Below, one piece after another: positions 1-9,700 of a stretch of DNA of 64,000 nucleotides. The translations under genes and the position numbers were made by a program. Under the pieces are notes generated by a model, which had not been told where the DNA came from, searched no databases, and saw nothing but the letters and a program-made list of their open reading frames with translations. How positions within the stretch are numbered: the first letter of the stretch is position 1; every line of letters begins with the position of its first letter. Location of the stretch: the NCBI GenBank assembly GCA_050329835.1, contig JBHJOJ010000002.1:12785-76784 (forward strand). Reading direction: 5' to 3'. Origin of the DNA: JANNOG01 sp050329835. GTDB taxonomy: Bacteria > Actinomycetota > Actinomycetes > Actinomycetales > JBBAYJ01.

Positions 1-510
1 CCGAGCCGTTCCGACCCCCACAGTCCTGACGTCGGGGACTACGCGATGGCTCCGGTCGAAGCCGTCGACGTGTTCGAGCGGACCCTTCGGGCGGGCGCCG
101 ACGCGACGCGGCTCGTCGTCTCGACGGGGGCGCTGGAGCGCCGAGTGCAGCAGTGGGTCATCGACGACCTGCACGCGTTCGACGAGTCGAGTGCCGGCGA
201 ACGCCACCCACGACCCGAACTCGACACGCCCTTCGTCGAGCCACGCCCCGGGACCGAGGCTCTGCTGGCCGAGGTCTGGTCGACGGTGCTCGCCGTCGAG
301 CCGATCGGGACGGCCGACAACTTCTTCGAACTGGGAGGCCACTCCCTGATCGCGATCGAGCTGACACACCGCATCCGACGGGCGACGGGCCGGCCCGTCC
401 CCGTGACAGCGCTGCTGGAGTCCCCCACCGTGGCCCGGTTGGCGGCCGTGATCGACACCGCCGACGCCGAGAGCTCAACGGCGCCGGAGAAGGAGGTGGC
501 GAGGACGTGA
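1..510 (+). CDS. Type I polyketide synthase, 3' end (end of KR, then ACP); 5' part outside window
   Basis: The reading frame is open from the first base, so the gene starts upstream; the ATG at 46 is internal. The first ~45 residues match the C-terminal end of a PKS ketoreductase domain (GDYAMAPVEA, then a VVST segment). An acyl carrier protein follows, with the phosphopantetheine motif LGGHSL at about residue 115. There is no thioesterase after the ACP, so this protein either hands its chain to another protein or depends on separate release. The LGGHSL-type ACP resembles those of PKS modules 3-5 further along (LGGNSL), not the GLDSL/GFDSL type of modules 1-2. The next gene starts in a GTGA overlap with this stop codon, so the two are translationally coupled. 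Family assignment is firm; the module's place in the assembly order cannot be seen. Confidence 0.9.
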   Translation, partial: PSRSDPHSPDVGDYAMAPVEAVDVFERTLRAGADATRLVVSTGALERRVQQWVIDDLHAFDESSAGERHPRPELDTPFVEPRPGTEALLAEVWSTVLAVEPIGTADNFFELGGHSLIAIELTHRIRRATGRPVPVTALLESPTVARLAAVIDTADAESSTAPEKEVART

Positions 511-1727
511 CGGGAGACGTGCTGGAGGACCTCGGCACCGGCACGGGCCCAGGGAGGCAGGTGGACGTGACGAGCCAGGGCCATCTCGCCCGGGTCCGCG
601 AGTTCGTCCGTGCCGAGCTGATGGGTTGCGAACGGGAGCTCGATGCGCTGCCACCGGTGCCGACGCCCCAGGTCCGGCGCTTCGCGGCGGCAGGACTGGG
701 GAACTGGTGGCTCCCCCCGCGGTACGGCGGCCCTGGACACGGGCTCGAGCACGGTGTGCGGGTCGTAGCAGAACTCGGCTACGGCGACGCCGGGACCGCG
801 TTCACCCTGTTCATCCCCGTTCTGGCGACGAGCATGGTGCAGCTCTACGGTGCGCCGGGGATCGCCGATCGCCACCTCACCGAGCTGCGGGCGGGCGGTG
901 GCTTCGCGGCCACGCTCGGCTCCGAGCACGCGGCGGGCAGCGAGCTCGCCCGGATCACCACGACGGCCCGCCGGGTCGGAGACACGCTCGTGATCGACGG
1001 CGAGAAGGCGTACTCGACCGACGCGGACTTCGCCGCCTTCCTCGTCGTGATCGCGAGGATGGCCGACGACCCGGGGACCTTCGTCGCCGTCCTCGTCCCG
1101 CGGGACGTACCCGGTATCGAGGTGCACCGGCGCTGGACGATGAACGGATTGCGGTCGTCAGCCACGTACGAAGTCGTACTCCGCGGCGTGACCGTCCCCA
1201 CGACCCACGCGCTGCGGGGCAATGGGCTCCGTGTTCTCGAGGTGGGGCTCAACGTCAGCCGCATCCTCATCGCAGCCACCGCGCTCGGCATCTGCCGGCG
1301 CGCCCGTGATCTGTGCTTGGACTACGCCCGCAGCAAGACTCTCAAGGGAGCGTCGCTGAGCGGGAATGCGGTGTTCGCCGCGAAGCTCGGGCAGTTCGAG
1401 ATGCAGATCGAGGTCATGACCAACCAATGCCTGGCGGCCGCGCGCGAGTACGACGCCGTCACGCGGGGCGATCATGCGGGCAGTGACTTTCTGCGAATCG
1501 GGACAATGAAGTCCGCCCTGACGACGAAGATGTTCTGCGGGCAGACGGCATGGCACCTCGTGTCGACCGCATCGGAGATGTTCGGAGGCATCGGGTACAC
1601 AGACGAGTCCATCATCGGGAAACTGCTCCGGGACGTCCGGCACACGTCGATCGTCGAGGGTGGCGACGACGTCCTGCGCGACCTCGTCTACACCCGGTTC
1701 ACGCTGCCGGCGGGCCGGCGCGCCTGA
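507..1727 (+). CDS. Acyl-CoA/acyl-ACP dehydrogenase of the PKS cluster
   Basis: A 406-residue flavoprotein of the acyl-CoA dehydrogenase family, which oxidises a Ca-Cb bond using FAD. The GTG start at 507 overlaps the PKS stop (GTGA) and follows a strong AAGGAGGT site at 490-497. An in-frame start further upstream would lie inside the PKS frame. Seen: the N-terminal helical domain with a WLPPRYGG segment, a mid beta-domain, and the C-terminal four-helix domain. The C-terminus ends in VEGGDDVL, whose Glu (about residue 384) sits where the family's catalytic base usually lies. Tight coupling to a PKS end suggests it acts on a carrier-bound polyketide or on a precursor; that is inference. It differs in sequence from the second dehydrogenase of the extender cassette at 35653. 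Its last 40 bases overlap the convergent regulator gene. Confidence 0.85.
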   Translation: MTGDVLEDLGTGTGPGRQVDVTSQGHLARVREFVRAELMGCERELDALPPVPTPQVRRFAAAGLGNWWLPPRYGGPGHGLEHGVRVVAELGYGDAGTAFTLFIPVLATSMVQLYGAPGIADRHLTELRAGGGFAATLGSEHAAGSELARITTTARRVGDTLVIDGEKAYSTDADFAAFLVVIARMADDPGTFVAVLVPRDVPGIEVHRRWTMNGLRSSATYEVVLRGVTVPTTHALRGNGLRVLEVGLNVSRILIAATALGICRRARDLCLDYARSKTLKGASLSGNAVFAAKLGQFEMQIEVMTNQCLAAAREYDAVTRGDHAGSDFLRIGTMKSALTTKMFCGQTAWHLVSTASEMFGGIGYTDESIIGKLLRDVRHTSIVEGGDDVLRDLVYTRFTLPAGRRA

Positions 1728-4700
1728 CTGTCCTGCCGCACCAGCGCCAGCTGGTCCCGCACCCGAGCCGCCGCCGTCGTCCGAATCTGCGTCACCGCGA
1801 CCAGGGCGTCCTCAAGTTCGGCAACACTGGGCCGTACCAACCCGTCATGATCGCCGACGTCCGTGAGGAGGACGAGGGTCCGGGCCAGCCAGACCGGAGC
1901 ACCGACCGTACGAAACGCGTCACGGGCGCGCCCCAGGTGGGCGAGAGCCGCCGGGACCCGGCCGCGGCCGAGGTCCATCTCGCCGAGGGCGAACTCGGTC
2001 TGGCCCTCCAGCAGTAGCCGACCCGTCTGCTCAGCGAGGGCGGCGGCGGTCGAGAGCGTCGACTCGGCGACGGCCTCGCGGCCCTCCTCCCGCCGTGCCA
2101 TGCCCAGCCAATAGTGCACCGACGCCGCCTCGCCCAGGTCGCCGATCTCCTGCAAGGTGGCGAGGGCTCTGCTGAGCACGCGCCGTGCCGAGCCCGCGTC
2201 GCCTGCTGCCAGGGACAGCTCCGCCCCCCGGCAGTCGACCCGGATCCGAACGCGCCAGCACTCGACTCTGCGGGAGACCCGCCGCGCCTCGGCCAGCAGA
2301 TTCTCGGCGTCCTGCAGGTCACCTTCATCCATCCGGATCCGCGCGAGGTCGCACAGCACCGTCGCCTGTCCGGTGAGGTCACCGGAGGACGTCATCCGCG
2401 CCAGTGCCGCCTCGAGCTTCGTCAGCGTTGTCGGGATGTCCCCCCGAACGGCGTCGACGAGCGCGGAGCTGCGCATCACCAGACCCACCCCGTGCTCGTG
2501 CCCACGGGAACGGAGAGCGTCGATGGCGATCGCGAAATGCTGCTCGGCCGCGTCCAGCTGCCACTGCGCTCCGGACAACCGCCCCAACGAGTAGTGGCAG
2601 GCGGCCGCTCCGAGGGCGTCCTGCGTGCGCTCGCAGACATCGAGCGCCGCCTCGGCCGTGCACTGCCAGTCCCGATAGGCGCCTCGTGCTTCGAACGGAG
2701 CGACCAGGGTGAGCGCGAGACCCCAGCAGACCTCACTCTGGCCAGCACGGGCTGCCTGTCGGACGGCTGCGACGAGCGACGGTCGCTCCCGTTCCAGCCA
2801 GACCAGCGGACGCTGCGACACGTCCTCGTTCAGACCGGGGAGATCGACCTGCGCAGCAGGTCCGGGCGCCAGCGCACGGTCGTCGCCGAACGCGGCGAGC
2901 CGAGCCTGCTCGGTCAGCGACAACCACGTTCCGAACACCCGCCCGAGCGCCTCCTGGCGCTCTCGTTCGTCGTCCACCTCCTCCGCTCGTTCAAGCGCGA
3001 AGACGCGGACCAGCTCGTGGAACCGGTACCGGGGAGGCCCCGACGGTGTCTCGTCGACGTCCAGCAGGTGCACGTCGACGAGGAGGTCGAGGACCTGCTC
3101 CGCCTCGACGGTGCCCGTGTCGAGGAGCGCAGCGCCCGTCCATGCCGGGAAGTCAGGAGCCTGCAGGAGCGCGAGCAAGCGGAACAGGCGCTGGGCGCGC
3201 TCAGGCAGGGAGCGGTAGCTCGATCCGATGGAGGAGCGCAGCTCCAGACCGCTGTGGCTGAACTCGTCGAGACGCCTGATCTCGTTCTTCATGCGTCGGG
3301 TCAGCTCGGCGATCCGCCAGTGCCGTCGCGACGCCAGCCGGGCTCCGGCAATCCGCAACGCGAGTGGCAGCCCGCCGGTGTAGGCGACCAGTTCCCGCGC
3401 CGATGCCGACTCCGCGTCGAGTCGCTCTCGTCCGATGATCGATGCCAGCAGCTCAGTGCACAGCCTGGGGTCCAGGACGTCGAGCCCGAACCACTTGGCG
3501 CCGTCCAGGAGGTCCAGTCGGACGCGTGAGGTGATGAGGACGGCGCACTCAGGGCTTCCCGGGAGCAACGGCGAGATCTGCTCCACGGTGTCGGCTCCGT
3601 CGAGCACCAGGAGGACCCGTCGGCCGGCCAGACGGCTCCGGTAGAACTCGGCCCGTTCGTCCTGGTCGTCCGGAACGGCAGTGTCGGCGACACCGAGAGC
3701 GCGCAACCAGCGAGCGAGCAACGCGGCTGTCCGGCCCTCGCGACTGACACCGTCGAGGTCGGCGTAGAGATGACCGTCCGGGTAGGCATGAGCGGTTTCG
3801 TGGGCGACGCGTAGGGCCAGGGCTGACTTGCCGATCCCGCCCGGGCCGTGGACCCCGACGATGGGGACGGCGTAGCGGTCGGTGACTCCAGTGCGCTCAA
3901 CGAGGAGACGCGTCATGGCGACGATGAGGTCGGCACGCCCGACGAAGTCCGCGATCCCGCGTGGGAGCTGCCGCGGCGTGATCGACCTGGTACCAGGCAC
4001 GTCGTCGCCGACTCCGACGGGGGGCTTCGCCCGTCCCGCATCCCCGCCCGTCGCCGCAGCCGACCCGCGGGTCGACCGTGCGGCCCTCGACCGCGACCTC
4101 CACGTGTCCGCTCGCCCGACGGACCCACTCCCGTCGCTCGCGCCCGCCCGAGAGACCGACGAGGACGACACGAGGTCCAGCCGCGGCGCACGGTTCAGCA
4201 TGTCGACCTCGAGGTCGCGCAGTTCCTGACCGGGGTCGATGCCCATGTCGTCGGCGAGAGCGCGACGCACCTGACGCAGAACCGCCAGGGCGTCCGCCTG
4301 GCGGCCGTCCCGATAGAGCGCCAGCGCGAGACACGCAGCGAAGCGCTCCCGCAGCGGGTACTCGGCGATCAGATCACGGAGCTCGGTGACGACGACGTCG
4401 TGCCGACCGAGGGCGAGCTCGAGGTCGAGTCGCTGCTGCACCGCCGAGAGGCGCGCGTCCGCGAGAGCCTCGCGTGCCCGGCGGACGGGCTCGCTCGCGA
4501 CCCCCTGCAGGGCACAGCCGCGCCAGAGCTGCAAGGCCGCCGACAGCGTCGCGGACGCCTCCTCCCTGGCCCCGCGGGCCGCCTGCTGACGGGCCCGAGT
4601 CACCAACGAGGTGAACTCGGTCGAATCCAACCGTTCGGGGGCGATGTGGAGGACGTAGCCCGCCGCGTCGGTGAGGACCGCCGTGTCCGGCGAGTCGGTG

Positions 4701-5038
4701 AGCAACTTGCGGAGCGCCGAGATGCAACCCTGGATCTGTCCCCGTGCAGTCGCCGGGGGGTCCTCACCCCAGACCGCGTCGACCAGGCTCTCGACCGAGA
4801 CGACCCGCCCCGCGCGCAGAGCAAGCATGGCCAGCACGATCCGTTCGCGCGGGCCTCCGACCCGGCGGACGACGCCAGCCACCTCCAACTCCAGCGGACC
4901 GAGGATCCTGAGACGTGCCGGTGGTGCTGTCCTCACGGTCTTCCCCGAAGGACCAGAAGGCGTGCGGTCCCCGGGCCGGACCGCCGCAGCCGGCACGGCG
5001 GCATCCCCCCGACCGTCACGAACCATCCTCCGCGACAT
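1688..5038 (-). CDS. SARP/AfsR-type transcriptional regulator (DNA-binding, BTAD, NB-ARC ATPase, TPR)
   Basis: A 1116-residue protein of the large SARP class, which activates secondary-metabolite clusters. Order of domains: an OmpR-like winged-helix DNA-binding domain (about residues 40-125, with LRILGPLEL and VWGEDPP segments); a bacterial transcriptional activation domain (about 125-270); a low-complexity linker; an NB-ARC-type ATPase with P-loop GPGGIGKSA near residue 400 and a Walker B-like VLLVLDGAD about 75 residues later; and a long helical TPR-like C-terminal half. The ATG at 5038 is the most upstream good start; another ATG lies at 5024. It is transcribed away from the main PKS genes, and its 3' end overlaps the acyl-CoA dehydrogenase gene tail to tail. 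Probably a pathway-specific activator; its target sites are not identified. Confidence 0.9.
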   Translation of the reverse strand: MSRRMVRDGRGDAAVPAAAVRPGDRTPSGPSGKTVRTAPPARLRILGPLELEVAGVVRRVGGPRERIVLAMLALRAGRVVSVESLVDAVWGEDPPATARGQIQGCISALRKLLTDSPDTAVLTDAAGYVLHIAPERLDSTEFTSLVTRARQQAARGAREEASATLSAALQLWRGCALQGVASEPVRRAREALADARLSAVQQRLDLELALGRHDVVVTELRDLIAEYPLRERFAACLALALYRDGRQADALAVLRQVRRALADDMGIDPGQELRDLEVDMLNRAPRLDLVSSSSVSRAGASDGSGSVGRADTWRSRSRAARSTRGSAAATGGDAGRAKPPVGVGDDVPGTRSITPRQLPRGIADFVGRADLIVAMTRLLVERTGVTDRYAVPIVGVHGPGGIGKSALALRVAHETAHAYPDGHLYADLDGVSREGRTAALLARWLRALGVADTAVPDDQDERAEFYRSRLAGRRVLLVLDGADTVEQISPLLPGSPECAVLITSRVRLDLLDGAKWFGLDVLDPRLCTELLASIIGRERLDAESASARELVAYTGGLPLALRIAGARLASRRHWRIAELTRRMKNEIRRLDEFSHSGLELRSSIGSSYRSLPERAQRLFRLLALLQAPDFPAWTGAALLDTGTVEAEQVLDLLVDVHLLDVDETPSGPPRYRFHELVRVFALERAEEVDDERERQEALGRVFGTWLSLTEQARLAAFGDDRALAPGPAAQVDLPGLNEDVSQRPLVWLERERPSLVAAVRQAARAGQSEVCWGLALTLVAPFEARGAYRDWQCTAEAALDVCERTQDALGAAACHYSLGRLSGAQWQLDAAEQHFAIAIDALRSRGHEHGVGLVMRSSALVDAVRGDIPTTLTKLEAALARMTSSGDLTGQATVLCDLARIRMDEGDLQDAENLLAEARRVSRRVECWRVRIRVDCRGAELSLAAGDAGSARRVLSRALATLQEIGDLGEAASVHYWLGMARREEGREAVAESTLSTAAALAEQTGRLLLEGQTEFALGEMDLGRGRVPAALAHLGRARDAFRTVGAPVWLARTLVLLTDVGDHDGLVRPSVAELEDALVAVTQIRTTAAARVRDQLALVRQDSQARRPAGSVNRV

Positions 5039-5070
5039 TACCTAGGAGACTCCGGGATCGATAGGCGCAG

Positions 5071-5153
5071 CGGGGTACTTATGGCGGGATACTTAGCCGG
5101 CTCTTCACAGATGAGGGCGCCGGACGACAGTGATCATGAGGTTGGTGATCATG
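5071..5153. repeat. Two short direct-repeat pairs upstream of the SARP gene
   Basis: TACTTA occurs at 5076-5081 and 5090-5095, inside similar 14-bp units (GGGGTACTTATGGC and GGGATACTTAGCCG). GTGATCATG occurs at 5130-5138 and 5145-5153, a 15-bp period. They lie 30-115 bp upstream of the regulator's start codon and could be operator sites. The second pair could equally be debris of a mobile element. Function is inferred from position only. Confidence 0.35.
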
Positions 5154-5262
5154 TCGGGCGCGTCGCTGCCAGGTAGACATCGAGGCCTTCCGAGGACGGG
5201 GTTCCTACGCCGCCCACCTGGAAGACCTCGACATGGTTGACGCTACCTCCGGCCGCCCTGAC

Positions 5263-5370
5263 ATGACCGCGTTCTGTCGCCTCGACGAGCTCGGTCCGGA
5301 GGTCACCGGCCAGCGTCTGGAGCCGGACCGGGCGGTGCCGGCGTGTCAGGTCGTCGACCCTGACGCGCGA
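5263..5370 (+). mobile_element. Probable N-terminal scrap of an ISL3-family transposase
   Basis: About 36 residues starting MTAFCRLDELG and running through EPDRAV to VVDPDAR resemble, from memory, the N-terminus of actinobacterial ISL3 transposases. In those, this segment precedes a zinc-binding cysteine cluster. The similarity stops abruptly: no cysteine cluster or DDE catalytic core follows, and the frame ends at 5478 in arginine-rich sequence. No terminal inverted repeats were found. If correct, an insertion element once sat between the two regulators. Confidence 0.45.
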
Positions 5371-5709
5371 CACTCGTGGGGCCTGGGTCGGGGGGTCAGG
5401 TTGTGCGCGGTGCCGGGATCTTTCGCCGGCGGTGAAGGGCGGCGGCGAGGTCGGCCGCCCAGGGCAGGAGCGGGATAGGCGGATCCAGGTCCGTCGTCGG
5501 CCGTGGGTCATCCGGGCGGCGACGCGGCGGAGGCGATAGCAGATGTTGTCCGAGAACGCTTCCGAACCGCTTTCCTCTCGCTTTCGATATTCGGGCGGAG
5601 CGCCGGAAGCGAATCGACAGCCTCGTGGGGCTCACTTGTTCAGCGAGGCAGCCGACGGCTCGAGGCGTCACTCCCGAGCTCACACCGTCCGAACCGAGTA
5701 GGGATCCAC

Positions 5710-6750
5710 ATGTCGTTGAGTGAGCGAACTCCGGCCGTGTGCACGTCCTCCATCAGGGAAGGGCGAGGGCACGGGGACTCCGATGTCGCCGCCGCCGCAT
5801 ACCGGCACATGGCTCGCTCGGGCGGCGCCCTGGCGGAGGACGAGGTCGCCGCAGCCCTCGGCGTCGGCCACGGTGCGCTGGCCGAGGCGGTCGGCCGTCT
5901 CCTGGCCGACGGCCTGCTGCGTGTCGTCCCGGACGACGGACCCGGGCGTCGCCGGTTCGCGGTCGTCGACCCGGATGTCGCCGCCGCGGCGCTCATCTCC
6001 CCGCTGGATCGGGACATCGACCGTCTCCGCGCGGAAGCCACCCGGATCAGGGAGCGCGTCGACGGGTACCGCCGGGACTACGTCACCTCGCTGCGGGCAC
6101 CCGGATCCGTCGTCCATGAGGCGCGCGGCGACACCGAGGTGACCGGGCTGCTGGCACTCGTGACGTCGCGGTGCGTCGACGACGCTCTCGTTCTGCGCAC
6201 CGGGCGCCTCGAGAGCCTCGACCTCGACGCGCTCTGCGCACCGCTGCTTGCCCGGCGCGTCCGGGTGCGGATCGCCTGCCTGCACCGGTCCCGTACCGAG
6301 TTCGCGCTACGGCATCGACTGCGCCGGCTCTGCGACGCCGGCGCGGACGTTCGGACCGTCAGCCGGGTGCCGACGAGCGCTCTGGTCGTCGACGGCTCCG
6401 TCGTCGTACTCCTCGACGAGGTCGAGGGCGTTCCGGTGGCGACCTCGGTGCACGCCGTACCCCAGGTGGTGGCCTTCCTGCTCGACAGCTTCGGCGACCT
6501 GTGGGACGCGGGCCGCCCCCTGGAGGGGACGGACGCGGGCCGATCCACCGATGTGGCGCGCGACCTCCAGCGATCCATCCTCGAACTGATGGCGCAGGGC
6601 GCCACCGACGAGGTGATCGCCCGAAAGCTCGGGATGTCGGTGCGCAGCTGCCGGCGTCACATCGCCTCCGTGTTCGCAGAGCTCGGTGCGGTCAGCCGCT
6701 TCCAGGCGGGTCTGGCAGCCGGTCACCGGCGACTGGTCGCCGTCCCCTAG
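5710..6750 (+). CDS. LuxR-type DNA-binding regulator with TrmB-like N-terminal half
   Basis: A 346-residue regulator. The N-terminal ~75 residues look like a winged helix that scores an AAALGV helix-turn-helix and a following wing. The middle resembles the sensor part of TrmB/phospholipase D-like regulators. Residues about 285-345 form a LuxR-type HTH (motif DEVIARKLGMSVR, then a recognition helix). The ATG at 5710 is chosen because an AGTAGGGA stretch precedes it and the conserved region starts soon after; the frame is open further upstream to 5503 but that stretch looks non-coding. PKS A starts only 32 bp after the stop, so the regulator is very likely co-transcribed with the PKS operon and controls it. 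The ligand is unknown. Confidence 0.85.
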   Translation: MSLSERTPAVCTSSIREGRGHGDSDVAAAAYRHMARSGGALAEDEVAAALGVGHGALAEAVGRLLADGLLRVVPDDGPGRRRFAVVDPDVAAAALISPLDRDIDRLRAEATRIRERVDGYRRDYVTSLRAPGSVVHEARGDTEVTGLLALVTSRCVDDALVLRTGRLESLDLDALCAPLLARRVRVRIACLHRSRTEFALRHRLRRLCDAGADVRTVSRVPTSALVVDGSVVVLLDEVEGVPVATSVHAVPQVVAFLLDSFGDLWDAGRPLEGTDAGRSTDVARDLQRSILELMAQGATDEVIARKLGMSVRSCRRHIASVFAELGAVSRFQAGLAAGHRRLVAVP

Positions 6751-6782
6751 CCGGCCAACCCACGCGACGGACGAGGAGGGTC

Positions 6783-9700
6783 ATGGGAGAGGGCACCGTC
6801 GAGCCGATCGCGGTGATCGGCCTGTCGTGCCGGTTCCCGGGAGCTGACGGGCCGGACGACTTCTGGCAACTGCTCCGGGACGGCGTCGACGCCGTCACCG
6901 CCGCTCCCGCCGCTCGGTGGCCGGGCCATGCCCTGCCCGACTACCGACGGGGGGGTTTCGTCGACGGCATAGAGGACTTCGACGCCGCCTTCTTCGGCAT
7001 CGACGACGCCGAGGCCGACGCGATGGACCCCCAGCACCGGATGGCCCTCCAACTGGCGTGGCACGCCGTCGAGGACGCCCGGACTCCGCTCGATCGGCTC
7101 TGCGACCGCGGAGTCGGCGTGTTCGCCGCGGCCGGCGGGGACGGCTACGCGCGGCTCGCCCACGGGCTCACCCACCGGCACGGCACCCTGGAGGTGACAC
7201 GCCACAGCTACATCGGTACCCACCCGGCCATGCTGGCGAACCGCATCTCCTATGCGCTCGGCCTGCGGGGCCCGAGCATCACAGTGGACAGCGGTCAGTC
7301 CTCCGGCCTCGTGGCCGTCCACCTTGCCTGTGAGAGCCTGCGCCGACGGGAGTCCGCCGTCGCCCTCGCGACCGCGGTGTCGCTGCTCGTCCTGGCCGAG
7401 ACGACCCGTGAGATCGCCGAGCTCGGTGTTCTCTCCCCGGATGGGCGGTGCCACGTCCTCGACGCACGGGCGAACGGCTACGTGCGGGGGGAGGGCGGCG
7501 GGGCGGTCCTGCTCAAGCCGTTGGCCAGCGCCGTGGCCGACGGGGACCCGGTCCGGGGCGTCATCCTCGGCAGCGCCGTCAACAACGACGGCGGCGGCGC
7601 CGTCCTGACCACACCGACTGCGGCAGCCCAGCACGAGGTCATCGAGAAGGCGCGGGTCGCGGCCGGGGTCGACCCGGCGAGGATCGGCTACGTCGAGCTG
7701 CACGGCACCGGAACCAGGGTCGGCGACCCGGTCGAGGCTGCCGCCCTGGGGGAGGCCGTCGGCCGGCACCGCGCCCCCGGGCAGCCGTTGCCGGTGGGCT
7801 CGGTCAAGACCTCGATCGGTCACCTCGAAGGAGCCTCGGGAATGGCCGGCCTGACGAAGGCTCTGCTCGCCGTCGCGCACCGGGAGCTGCCGGGTGACGT
7901 CGGCCACGAGCAGGACAACCCCGAGATCCCCATGTCGGAGCTCGGACTGCGGGTCGTGGACCGAACCCAGCCGTGGCCGCCGTCCGGAGACCGGTGTGTC
8001 GCTGGTGTCAGCTCCTTCGGCATGGGGGGAACCAACTGTCACCTGCTCGTCGCGGCCTCCCCGGTGACCGCTGAGCGATCCACCGGGCCCGCGGTGACGG
8101 CGCACCCCGAGCCTCCCCGGGAGCGGCCGCGGGCCACCCCCGTGGCGGGCGACCTGCCGCTGCTGGTCTCGACACGCTCCGTGGGAGCACTGCGGGCAGC
8201 GGCCGGCCTGCTCGGGGACCGCCTCGATTCGGGCCTTGACGCCGCCCAGGTCGCGACCGCGCTCCGGCACACCCGCTCCCAGCTGCCTCAGCGCGCGGCC
8301 GTCCTCGGGCACGACCCTCGTTCCGCGCTCGCCGCCCTGGCCGAGGGTCGGTCCCATCCAGATGTCGTCACCGGAGCAGCTCTCCACGGGGACGCACCCC
8401 GAACCTTCATCTTCCCTGGTCAGGGCTCGCAGTGGCCCGGCATGGCAGCCGAGTTGCTCCAGCAGTCCACCGTGTTCGCCGATCAGGTGCACGAGTGCGC
8501 CGAGGCCTTGGCCCCCTTCGTGGACTGGGACCTGCTCGACGTCCTCCGCGGGAGCCCGGGCTCGGTCGACGGCACCCGGGTCGACGTCGTGCAGCCGGCG
8601 CTCTGGTCGGTCATGGTGGGCCTCGCGGCCGTGTGGCGGACAGCCGGGGTGCGGCCCGAGGTCGTCATCGGGCACTCACAGGGCGAGATCGCCGCCGCCA
8701 CCGTGGTCGGTGCGCTGTCGGTCGCGGACGGAGCCCGCGTCGTCGCGCTTCGCAGCATCAGCCTGGCGGCGCTCGCGGGCAGCGGACGCATGCTCTCGGT
8801 GGCCGCCGACGTCAACACCGTGGCTCAGGCTCTGGCGGAACACGCCCCGGAGGCCACGGTGGCCGTGATCAACGGTCCACGGTCGACCGTCGTCTCCGGC
8901 AGGCCGGGCGACCTGGCCGAGCTGGAGGGCCAGCTCATCGTGGCCGGCTACCGGACCAGGCACGTGGCGGTCGATTACGCCTCACACTCCTCCGACGTCG
9001 AACGGGTCCGCGAGGAGCTCCTGGACAGGCTGGCCCCGGTCGCGCCCCGCTCGGTCGAGGCCACGTTCCTGTCCACGGTGGACGGCCGGCCGGTCGACAC
9101 CGCAACGCTGGACGCCCACTACTGGTACCGGAGTCTCCGCGAGCCGGTGCGCTTCGGACCGGCGGTGGCCCGGTCGATCGAGGCCGGGTCCCGGATCTTC
9201 GTCGAGTGCAGCCCGCACCCGATCCTCTCGGCTGCGGTCGAGGAGACGGCCGAGGCAGCCGGGGCGGACGTGACCGTCGTCGCCACTCTCCGGCGCGAGG
9301 AGGGCGCGGCCGAACAGGTGCGGCGTGCGCTCGGACAGGCATGGACGGCCGGCCTGCCGGTGGACTGGGAGGCGGGGCGACCACCGGGCCCACCCAGGAG
9401 CGGGATGGTGGCGCTGCCGGCGTACCCGTTCGAACAACGACGGCACTGGCTGGGGATCGACCGCTCCATCACCCGACCGAGGCCCACCACCAACCCGCTG
9501 GCGGTCGACGCCGTGCGTGACCTGGTGGCCCGGATCACTGCCGAGGCCCGCGGGGACGCCGCCGTGGAGCCGGACCACGACGTGACCTTCACCGATCTCG
9601 GCATCGACTCCGTCCGGGCCCTGGACATGCGCAACCGGCTGCGGGACGCCACAGGCCTGGCCCTGCCCGCTGCCGTCGTGTTCGACCACCCCACGCCGGC

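Larger units (their letters stand above)
5039..5709. other. 671-bp gene-poor region between the two regulators
   Basis: This gap separates two genes transcribed away from each other, so it must hold the promoters of both. Short frames occur on both strands, but none looks like an intact gene. It carries two short direct-repeat pairs near the SARP gene start and a fragment resembling the N-terminus of an ISL3-family transposase, listed separately. From about 5400 to 5700 I see no recognisable gene or RNA. Confidence 0.6.

Noticed and set aside
46..510. ATG at 46 as the start of a small carrier protein gene
   Set aside because: The frame is open from base 1 and the residues before it continue a ketoreductase C-terminus; it is the end of a larger PKS.
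5396..5683. Minus-strand frame as a gene
   Set aside because: No conserved motif, poor composition and no ribosome site; possibly element debris but not supportable.
6171..6782. Upstream extension of PKS A into the regulator gene
   Set aside because: This stretch is an out-of-frame arginine-rich shadow of the LuxR-type gene; the ATG at 6783 has the ribosome site and starts right before the KS.
6747..8675. Very long open frames on the opposite strand of PKS, mutase and dehydrogenase genes (also 9867-12983, 51555-54923 and others)
   Set aside because: They are GC-bias shadows without motifs, ribosome sites or sensible composition.
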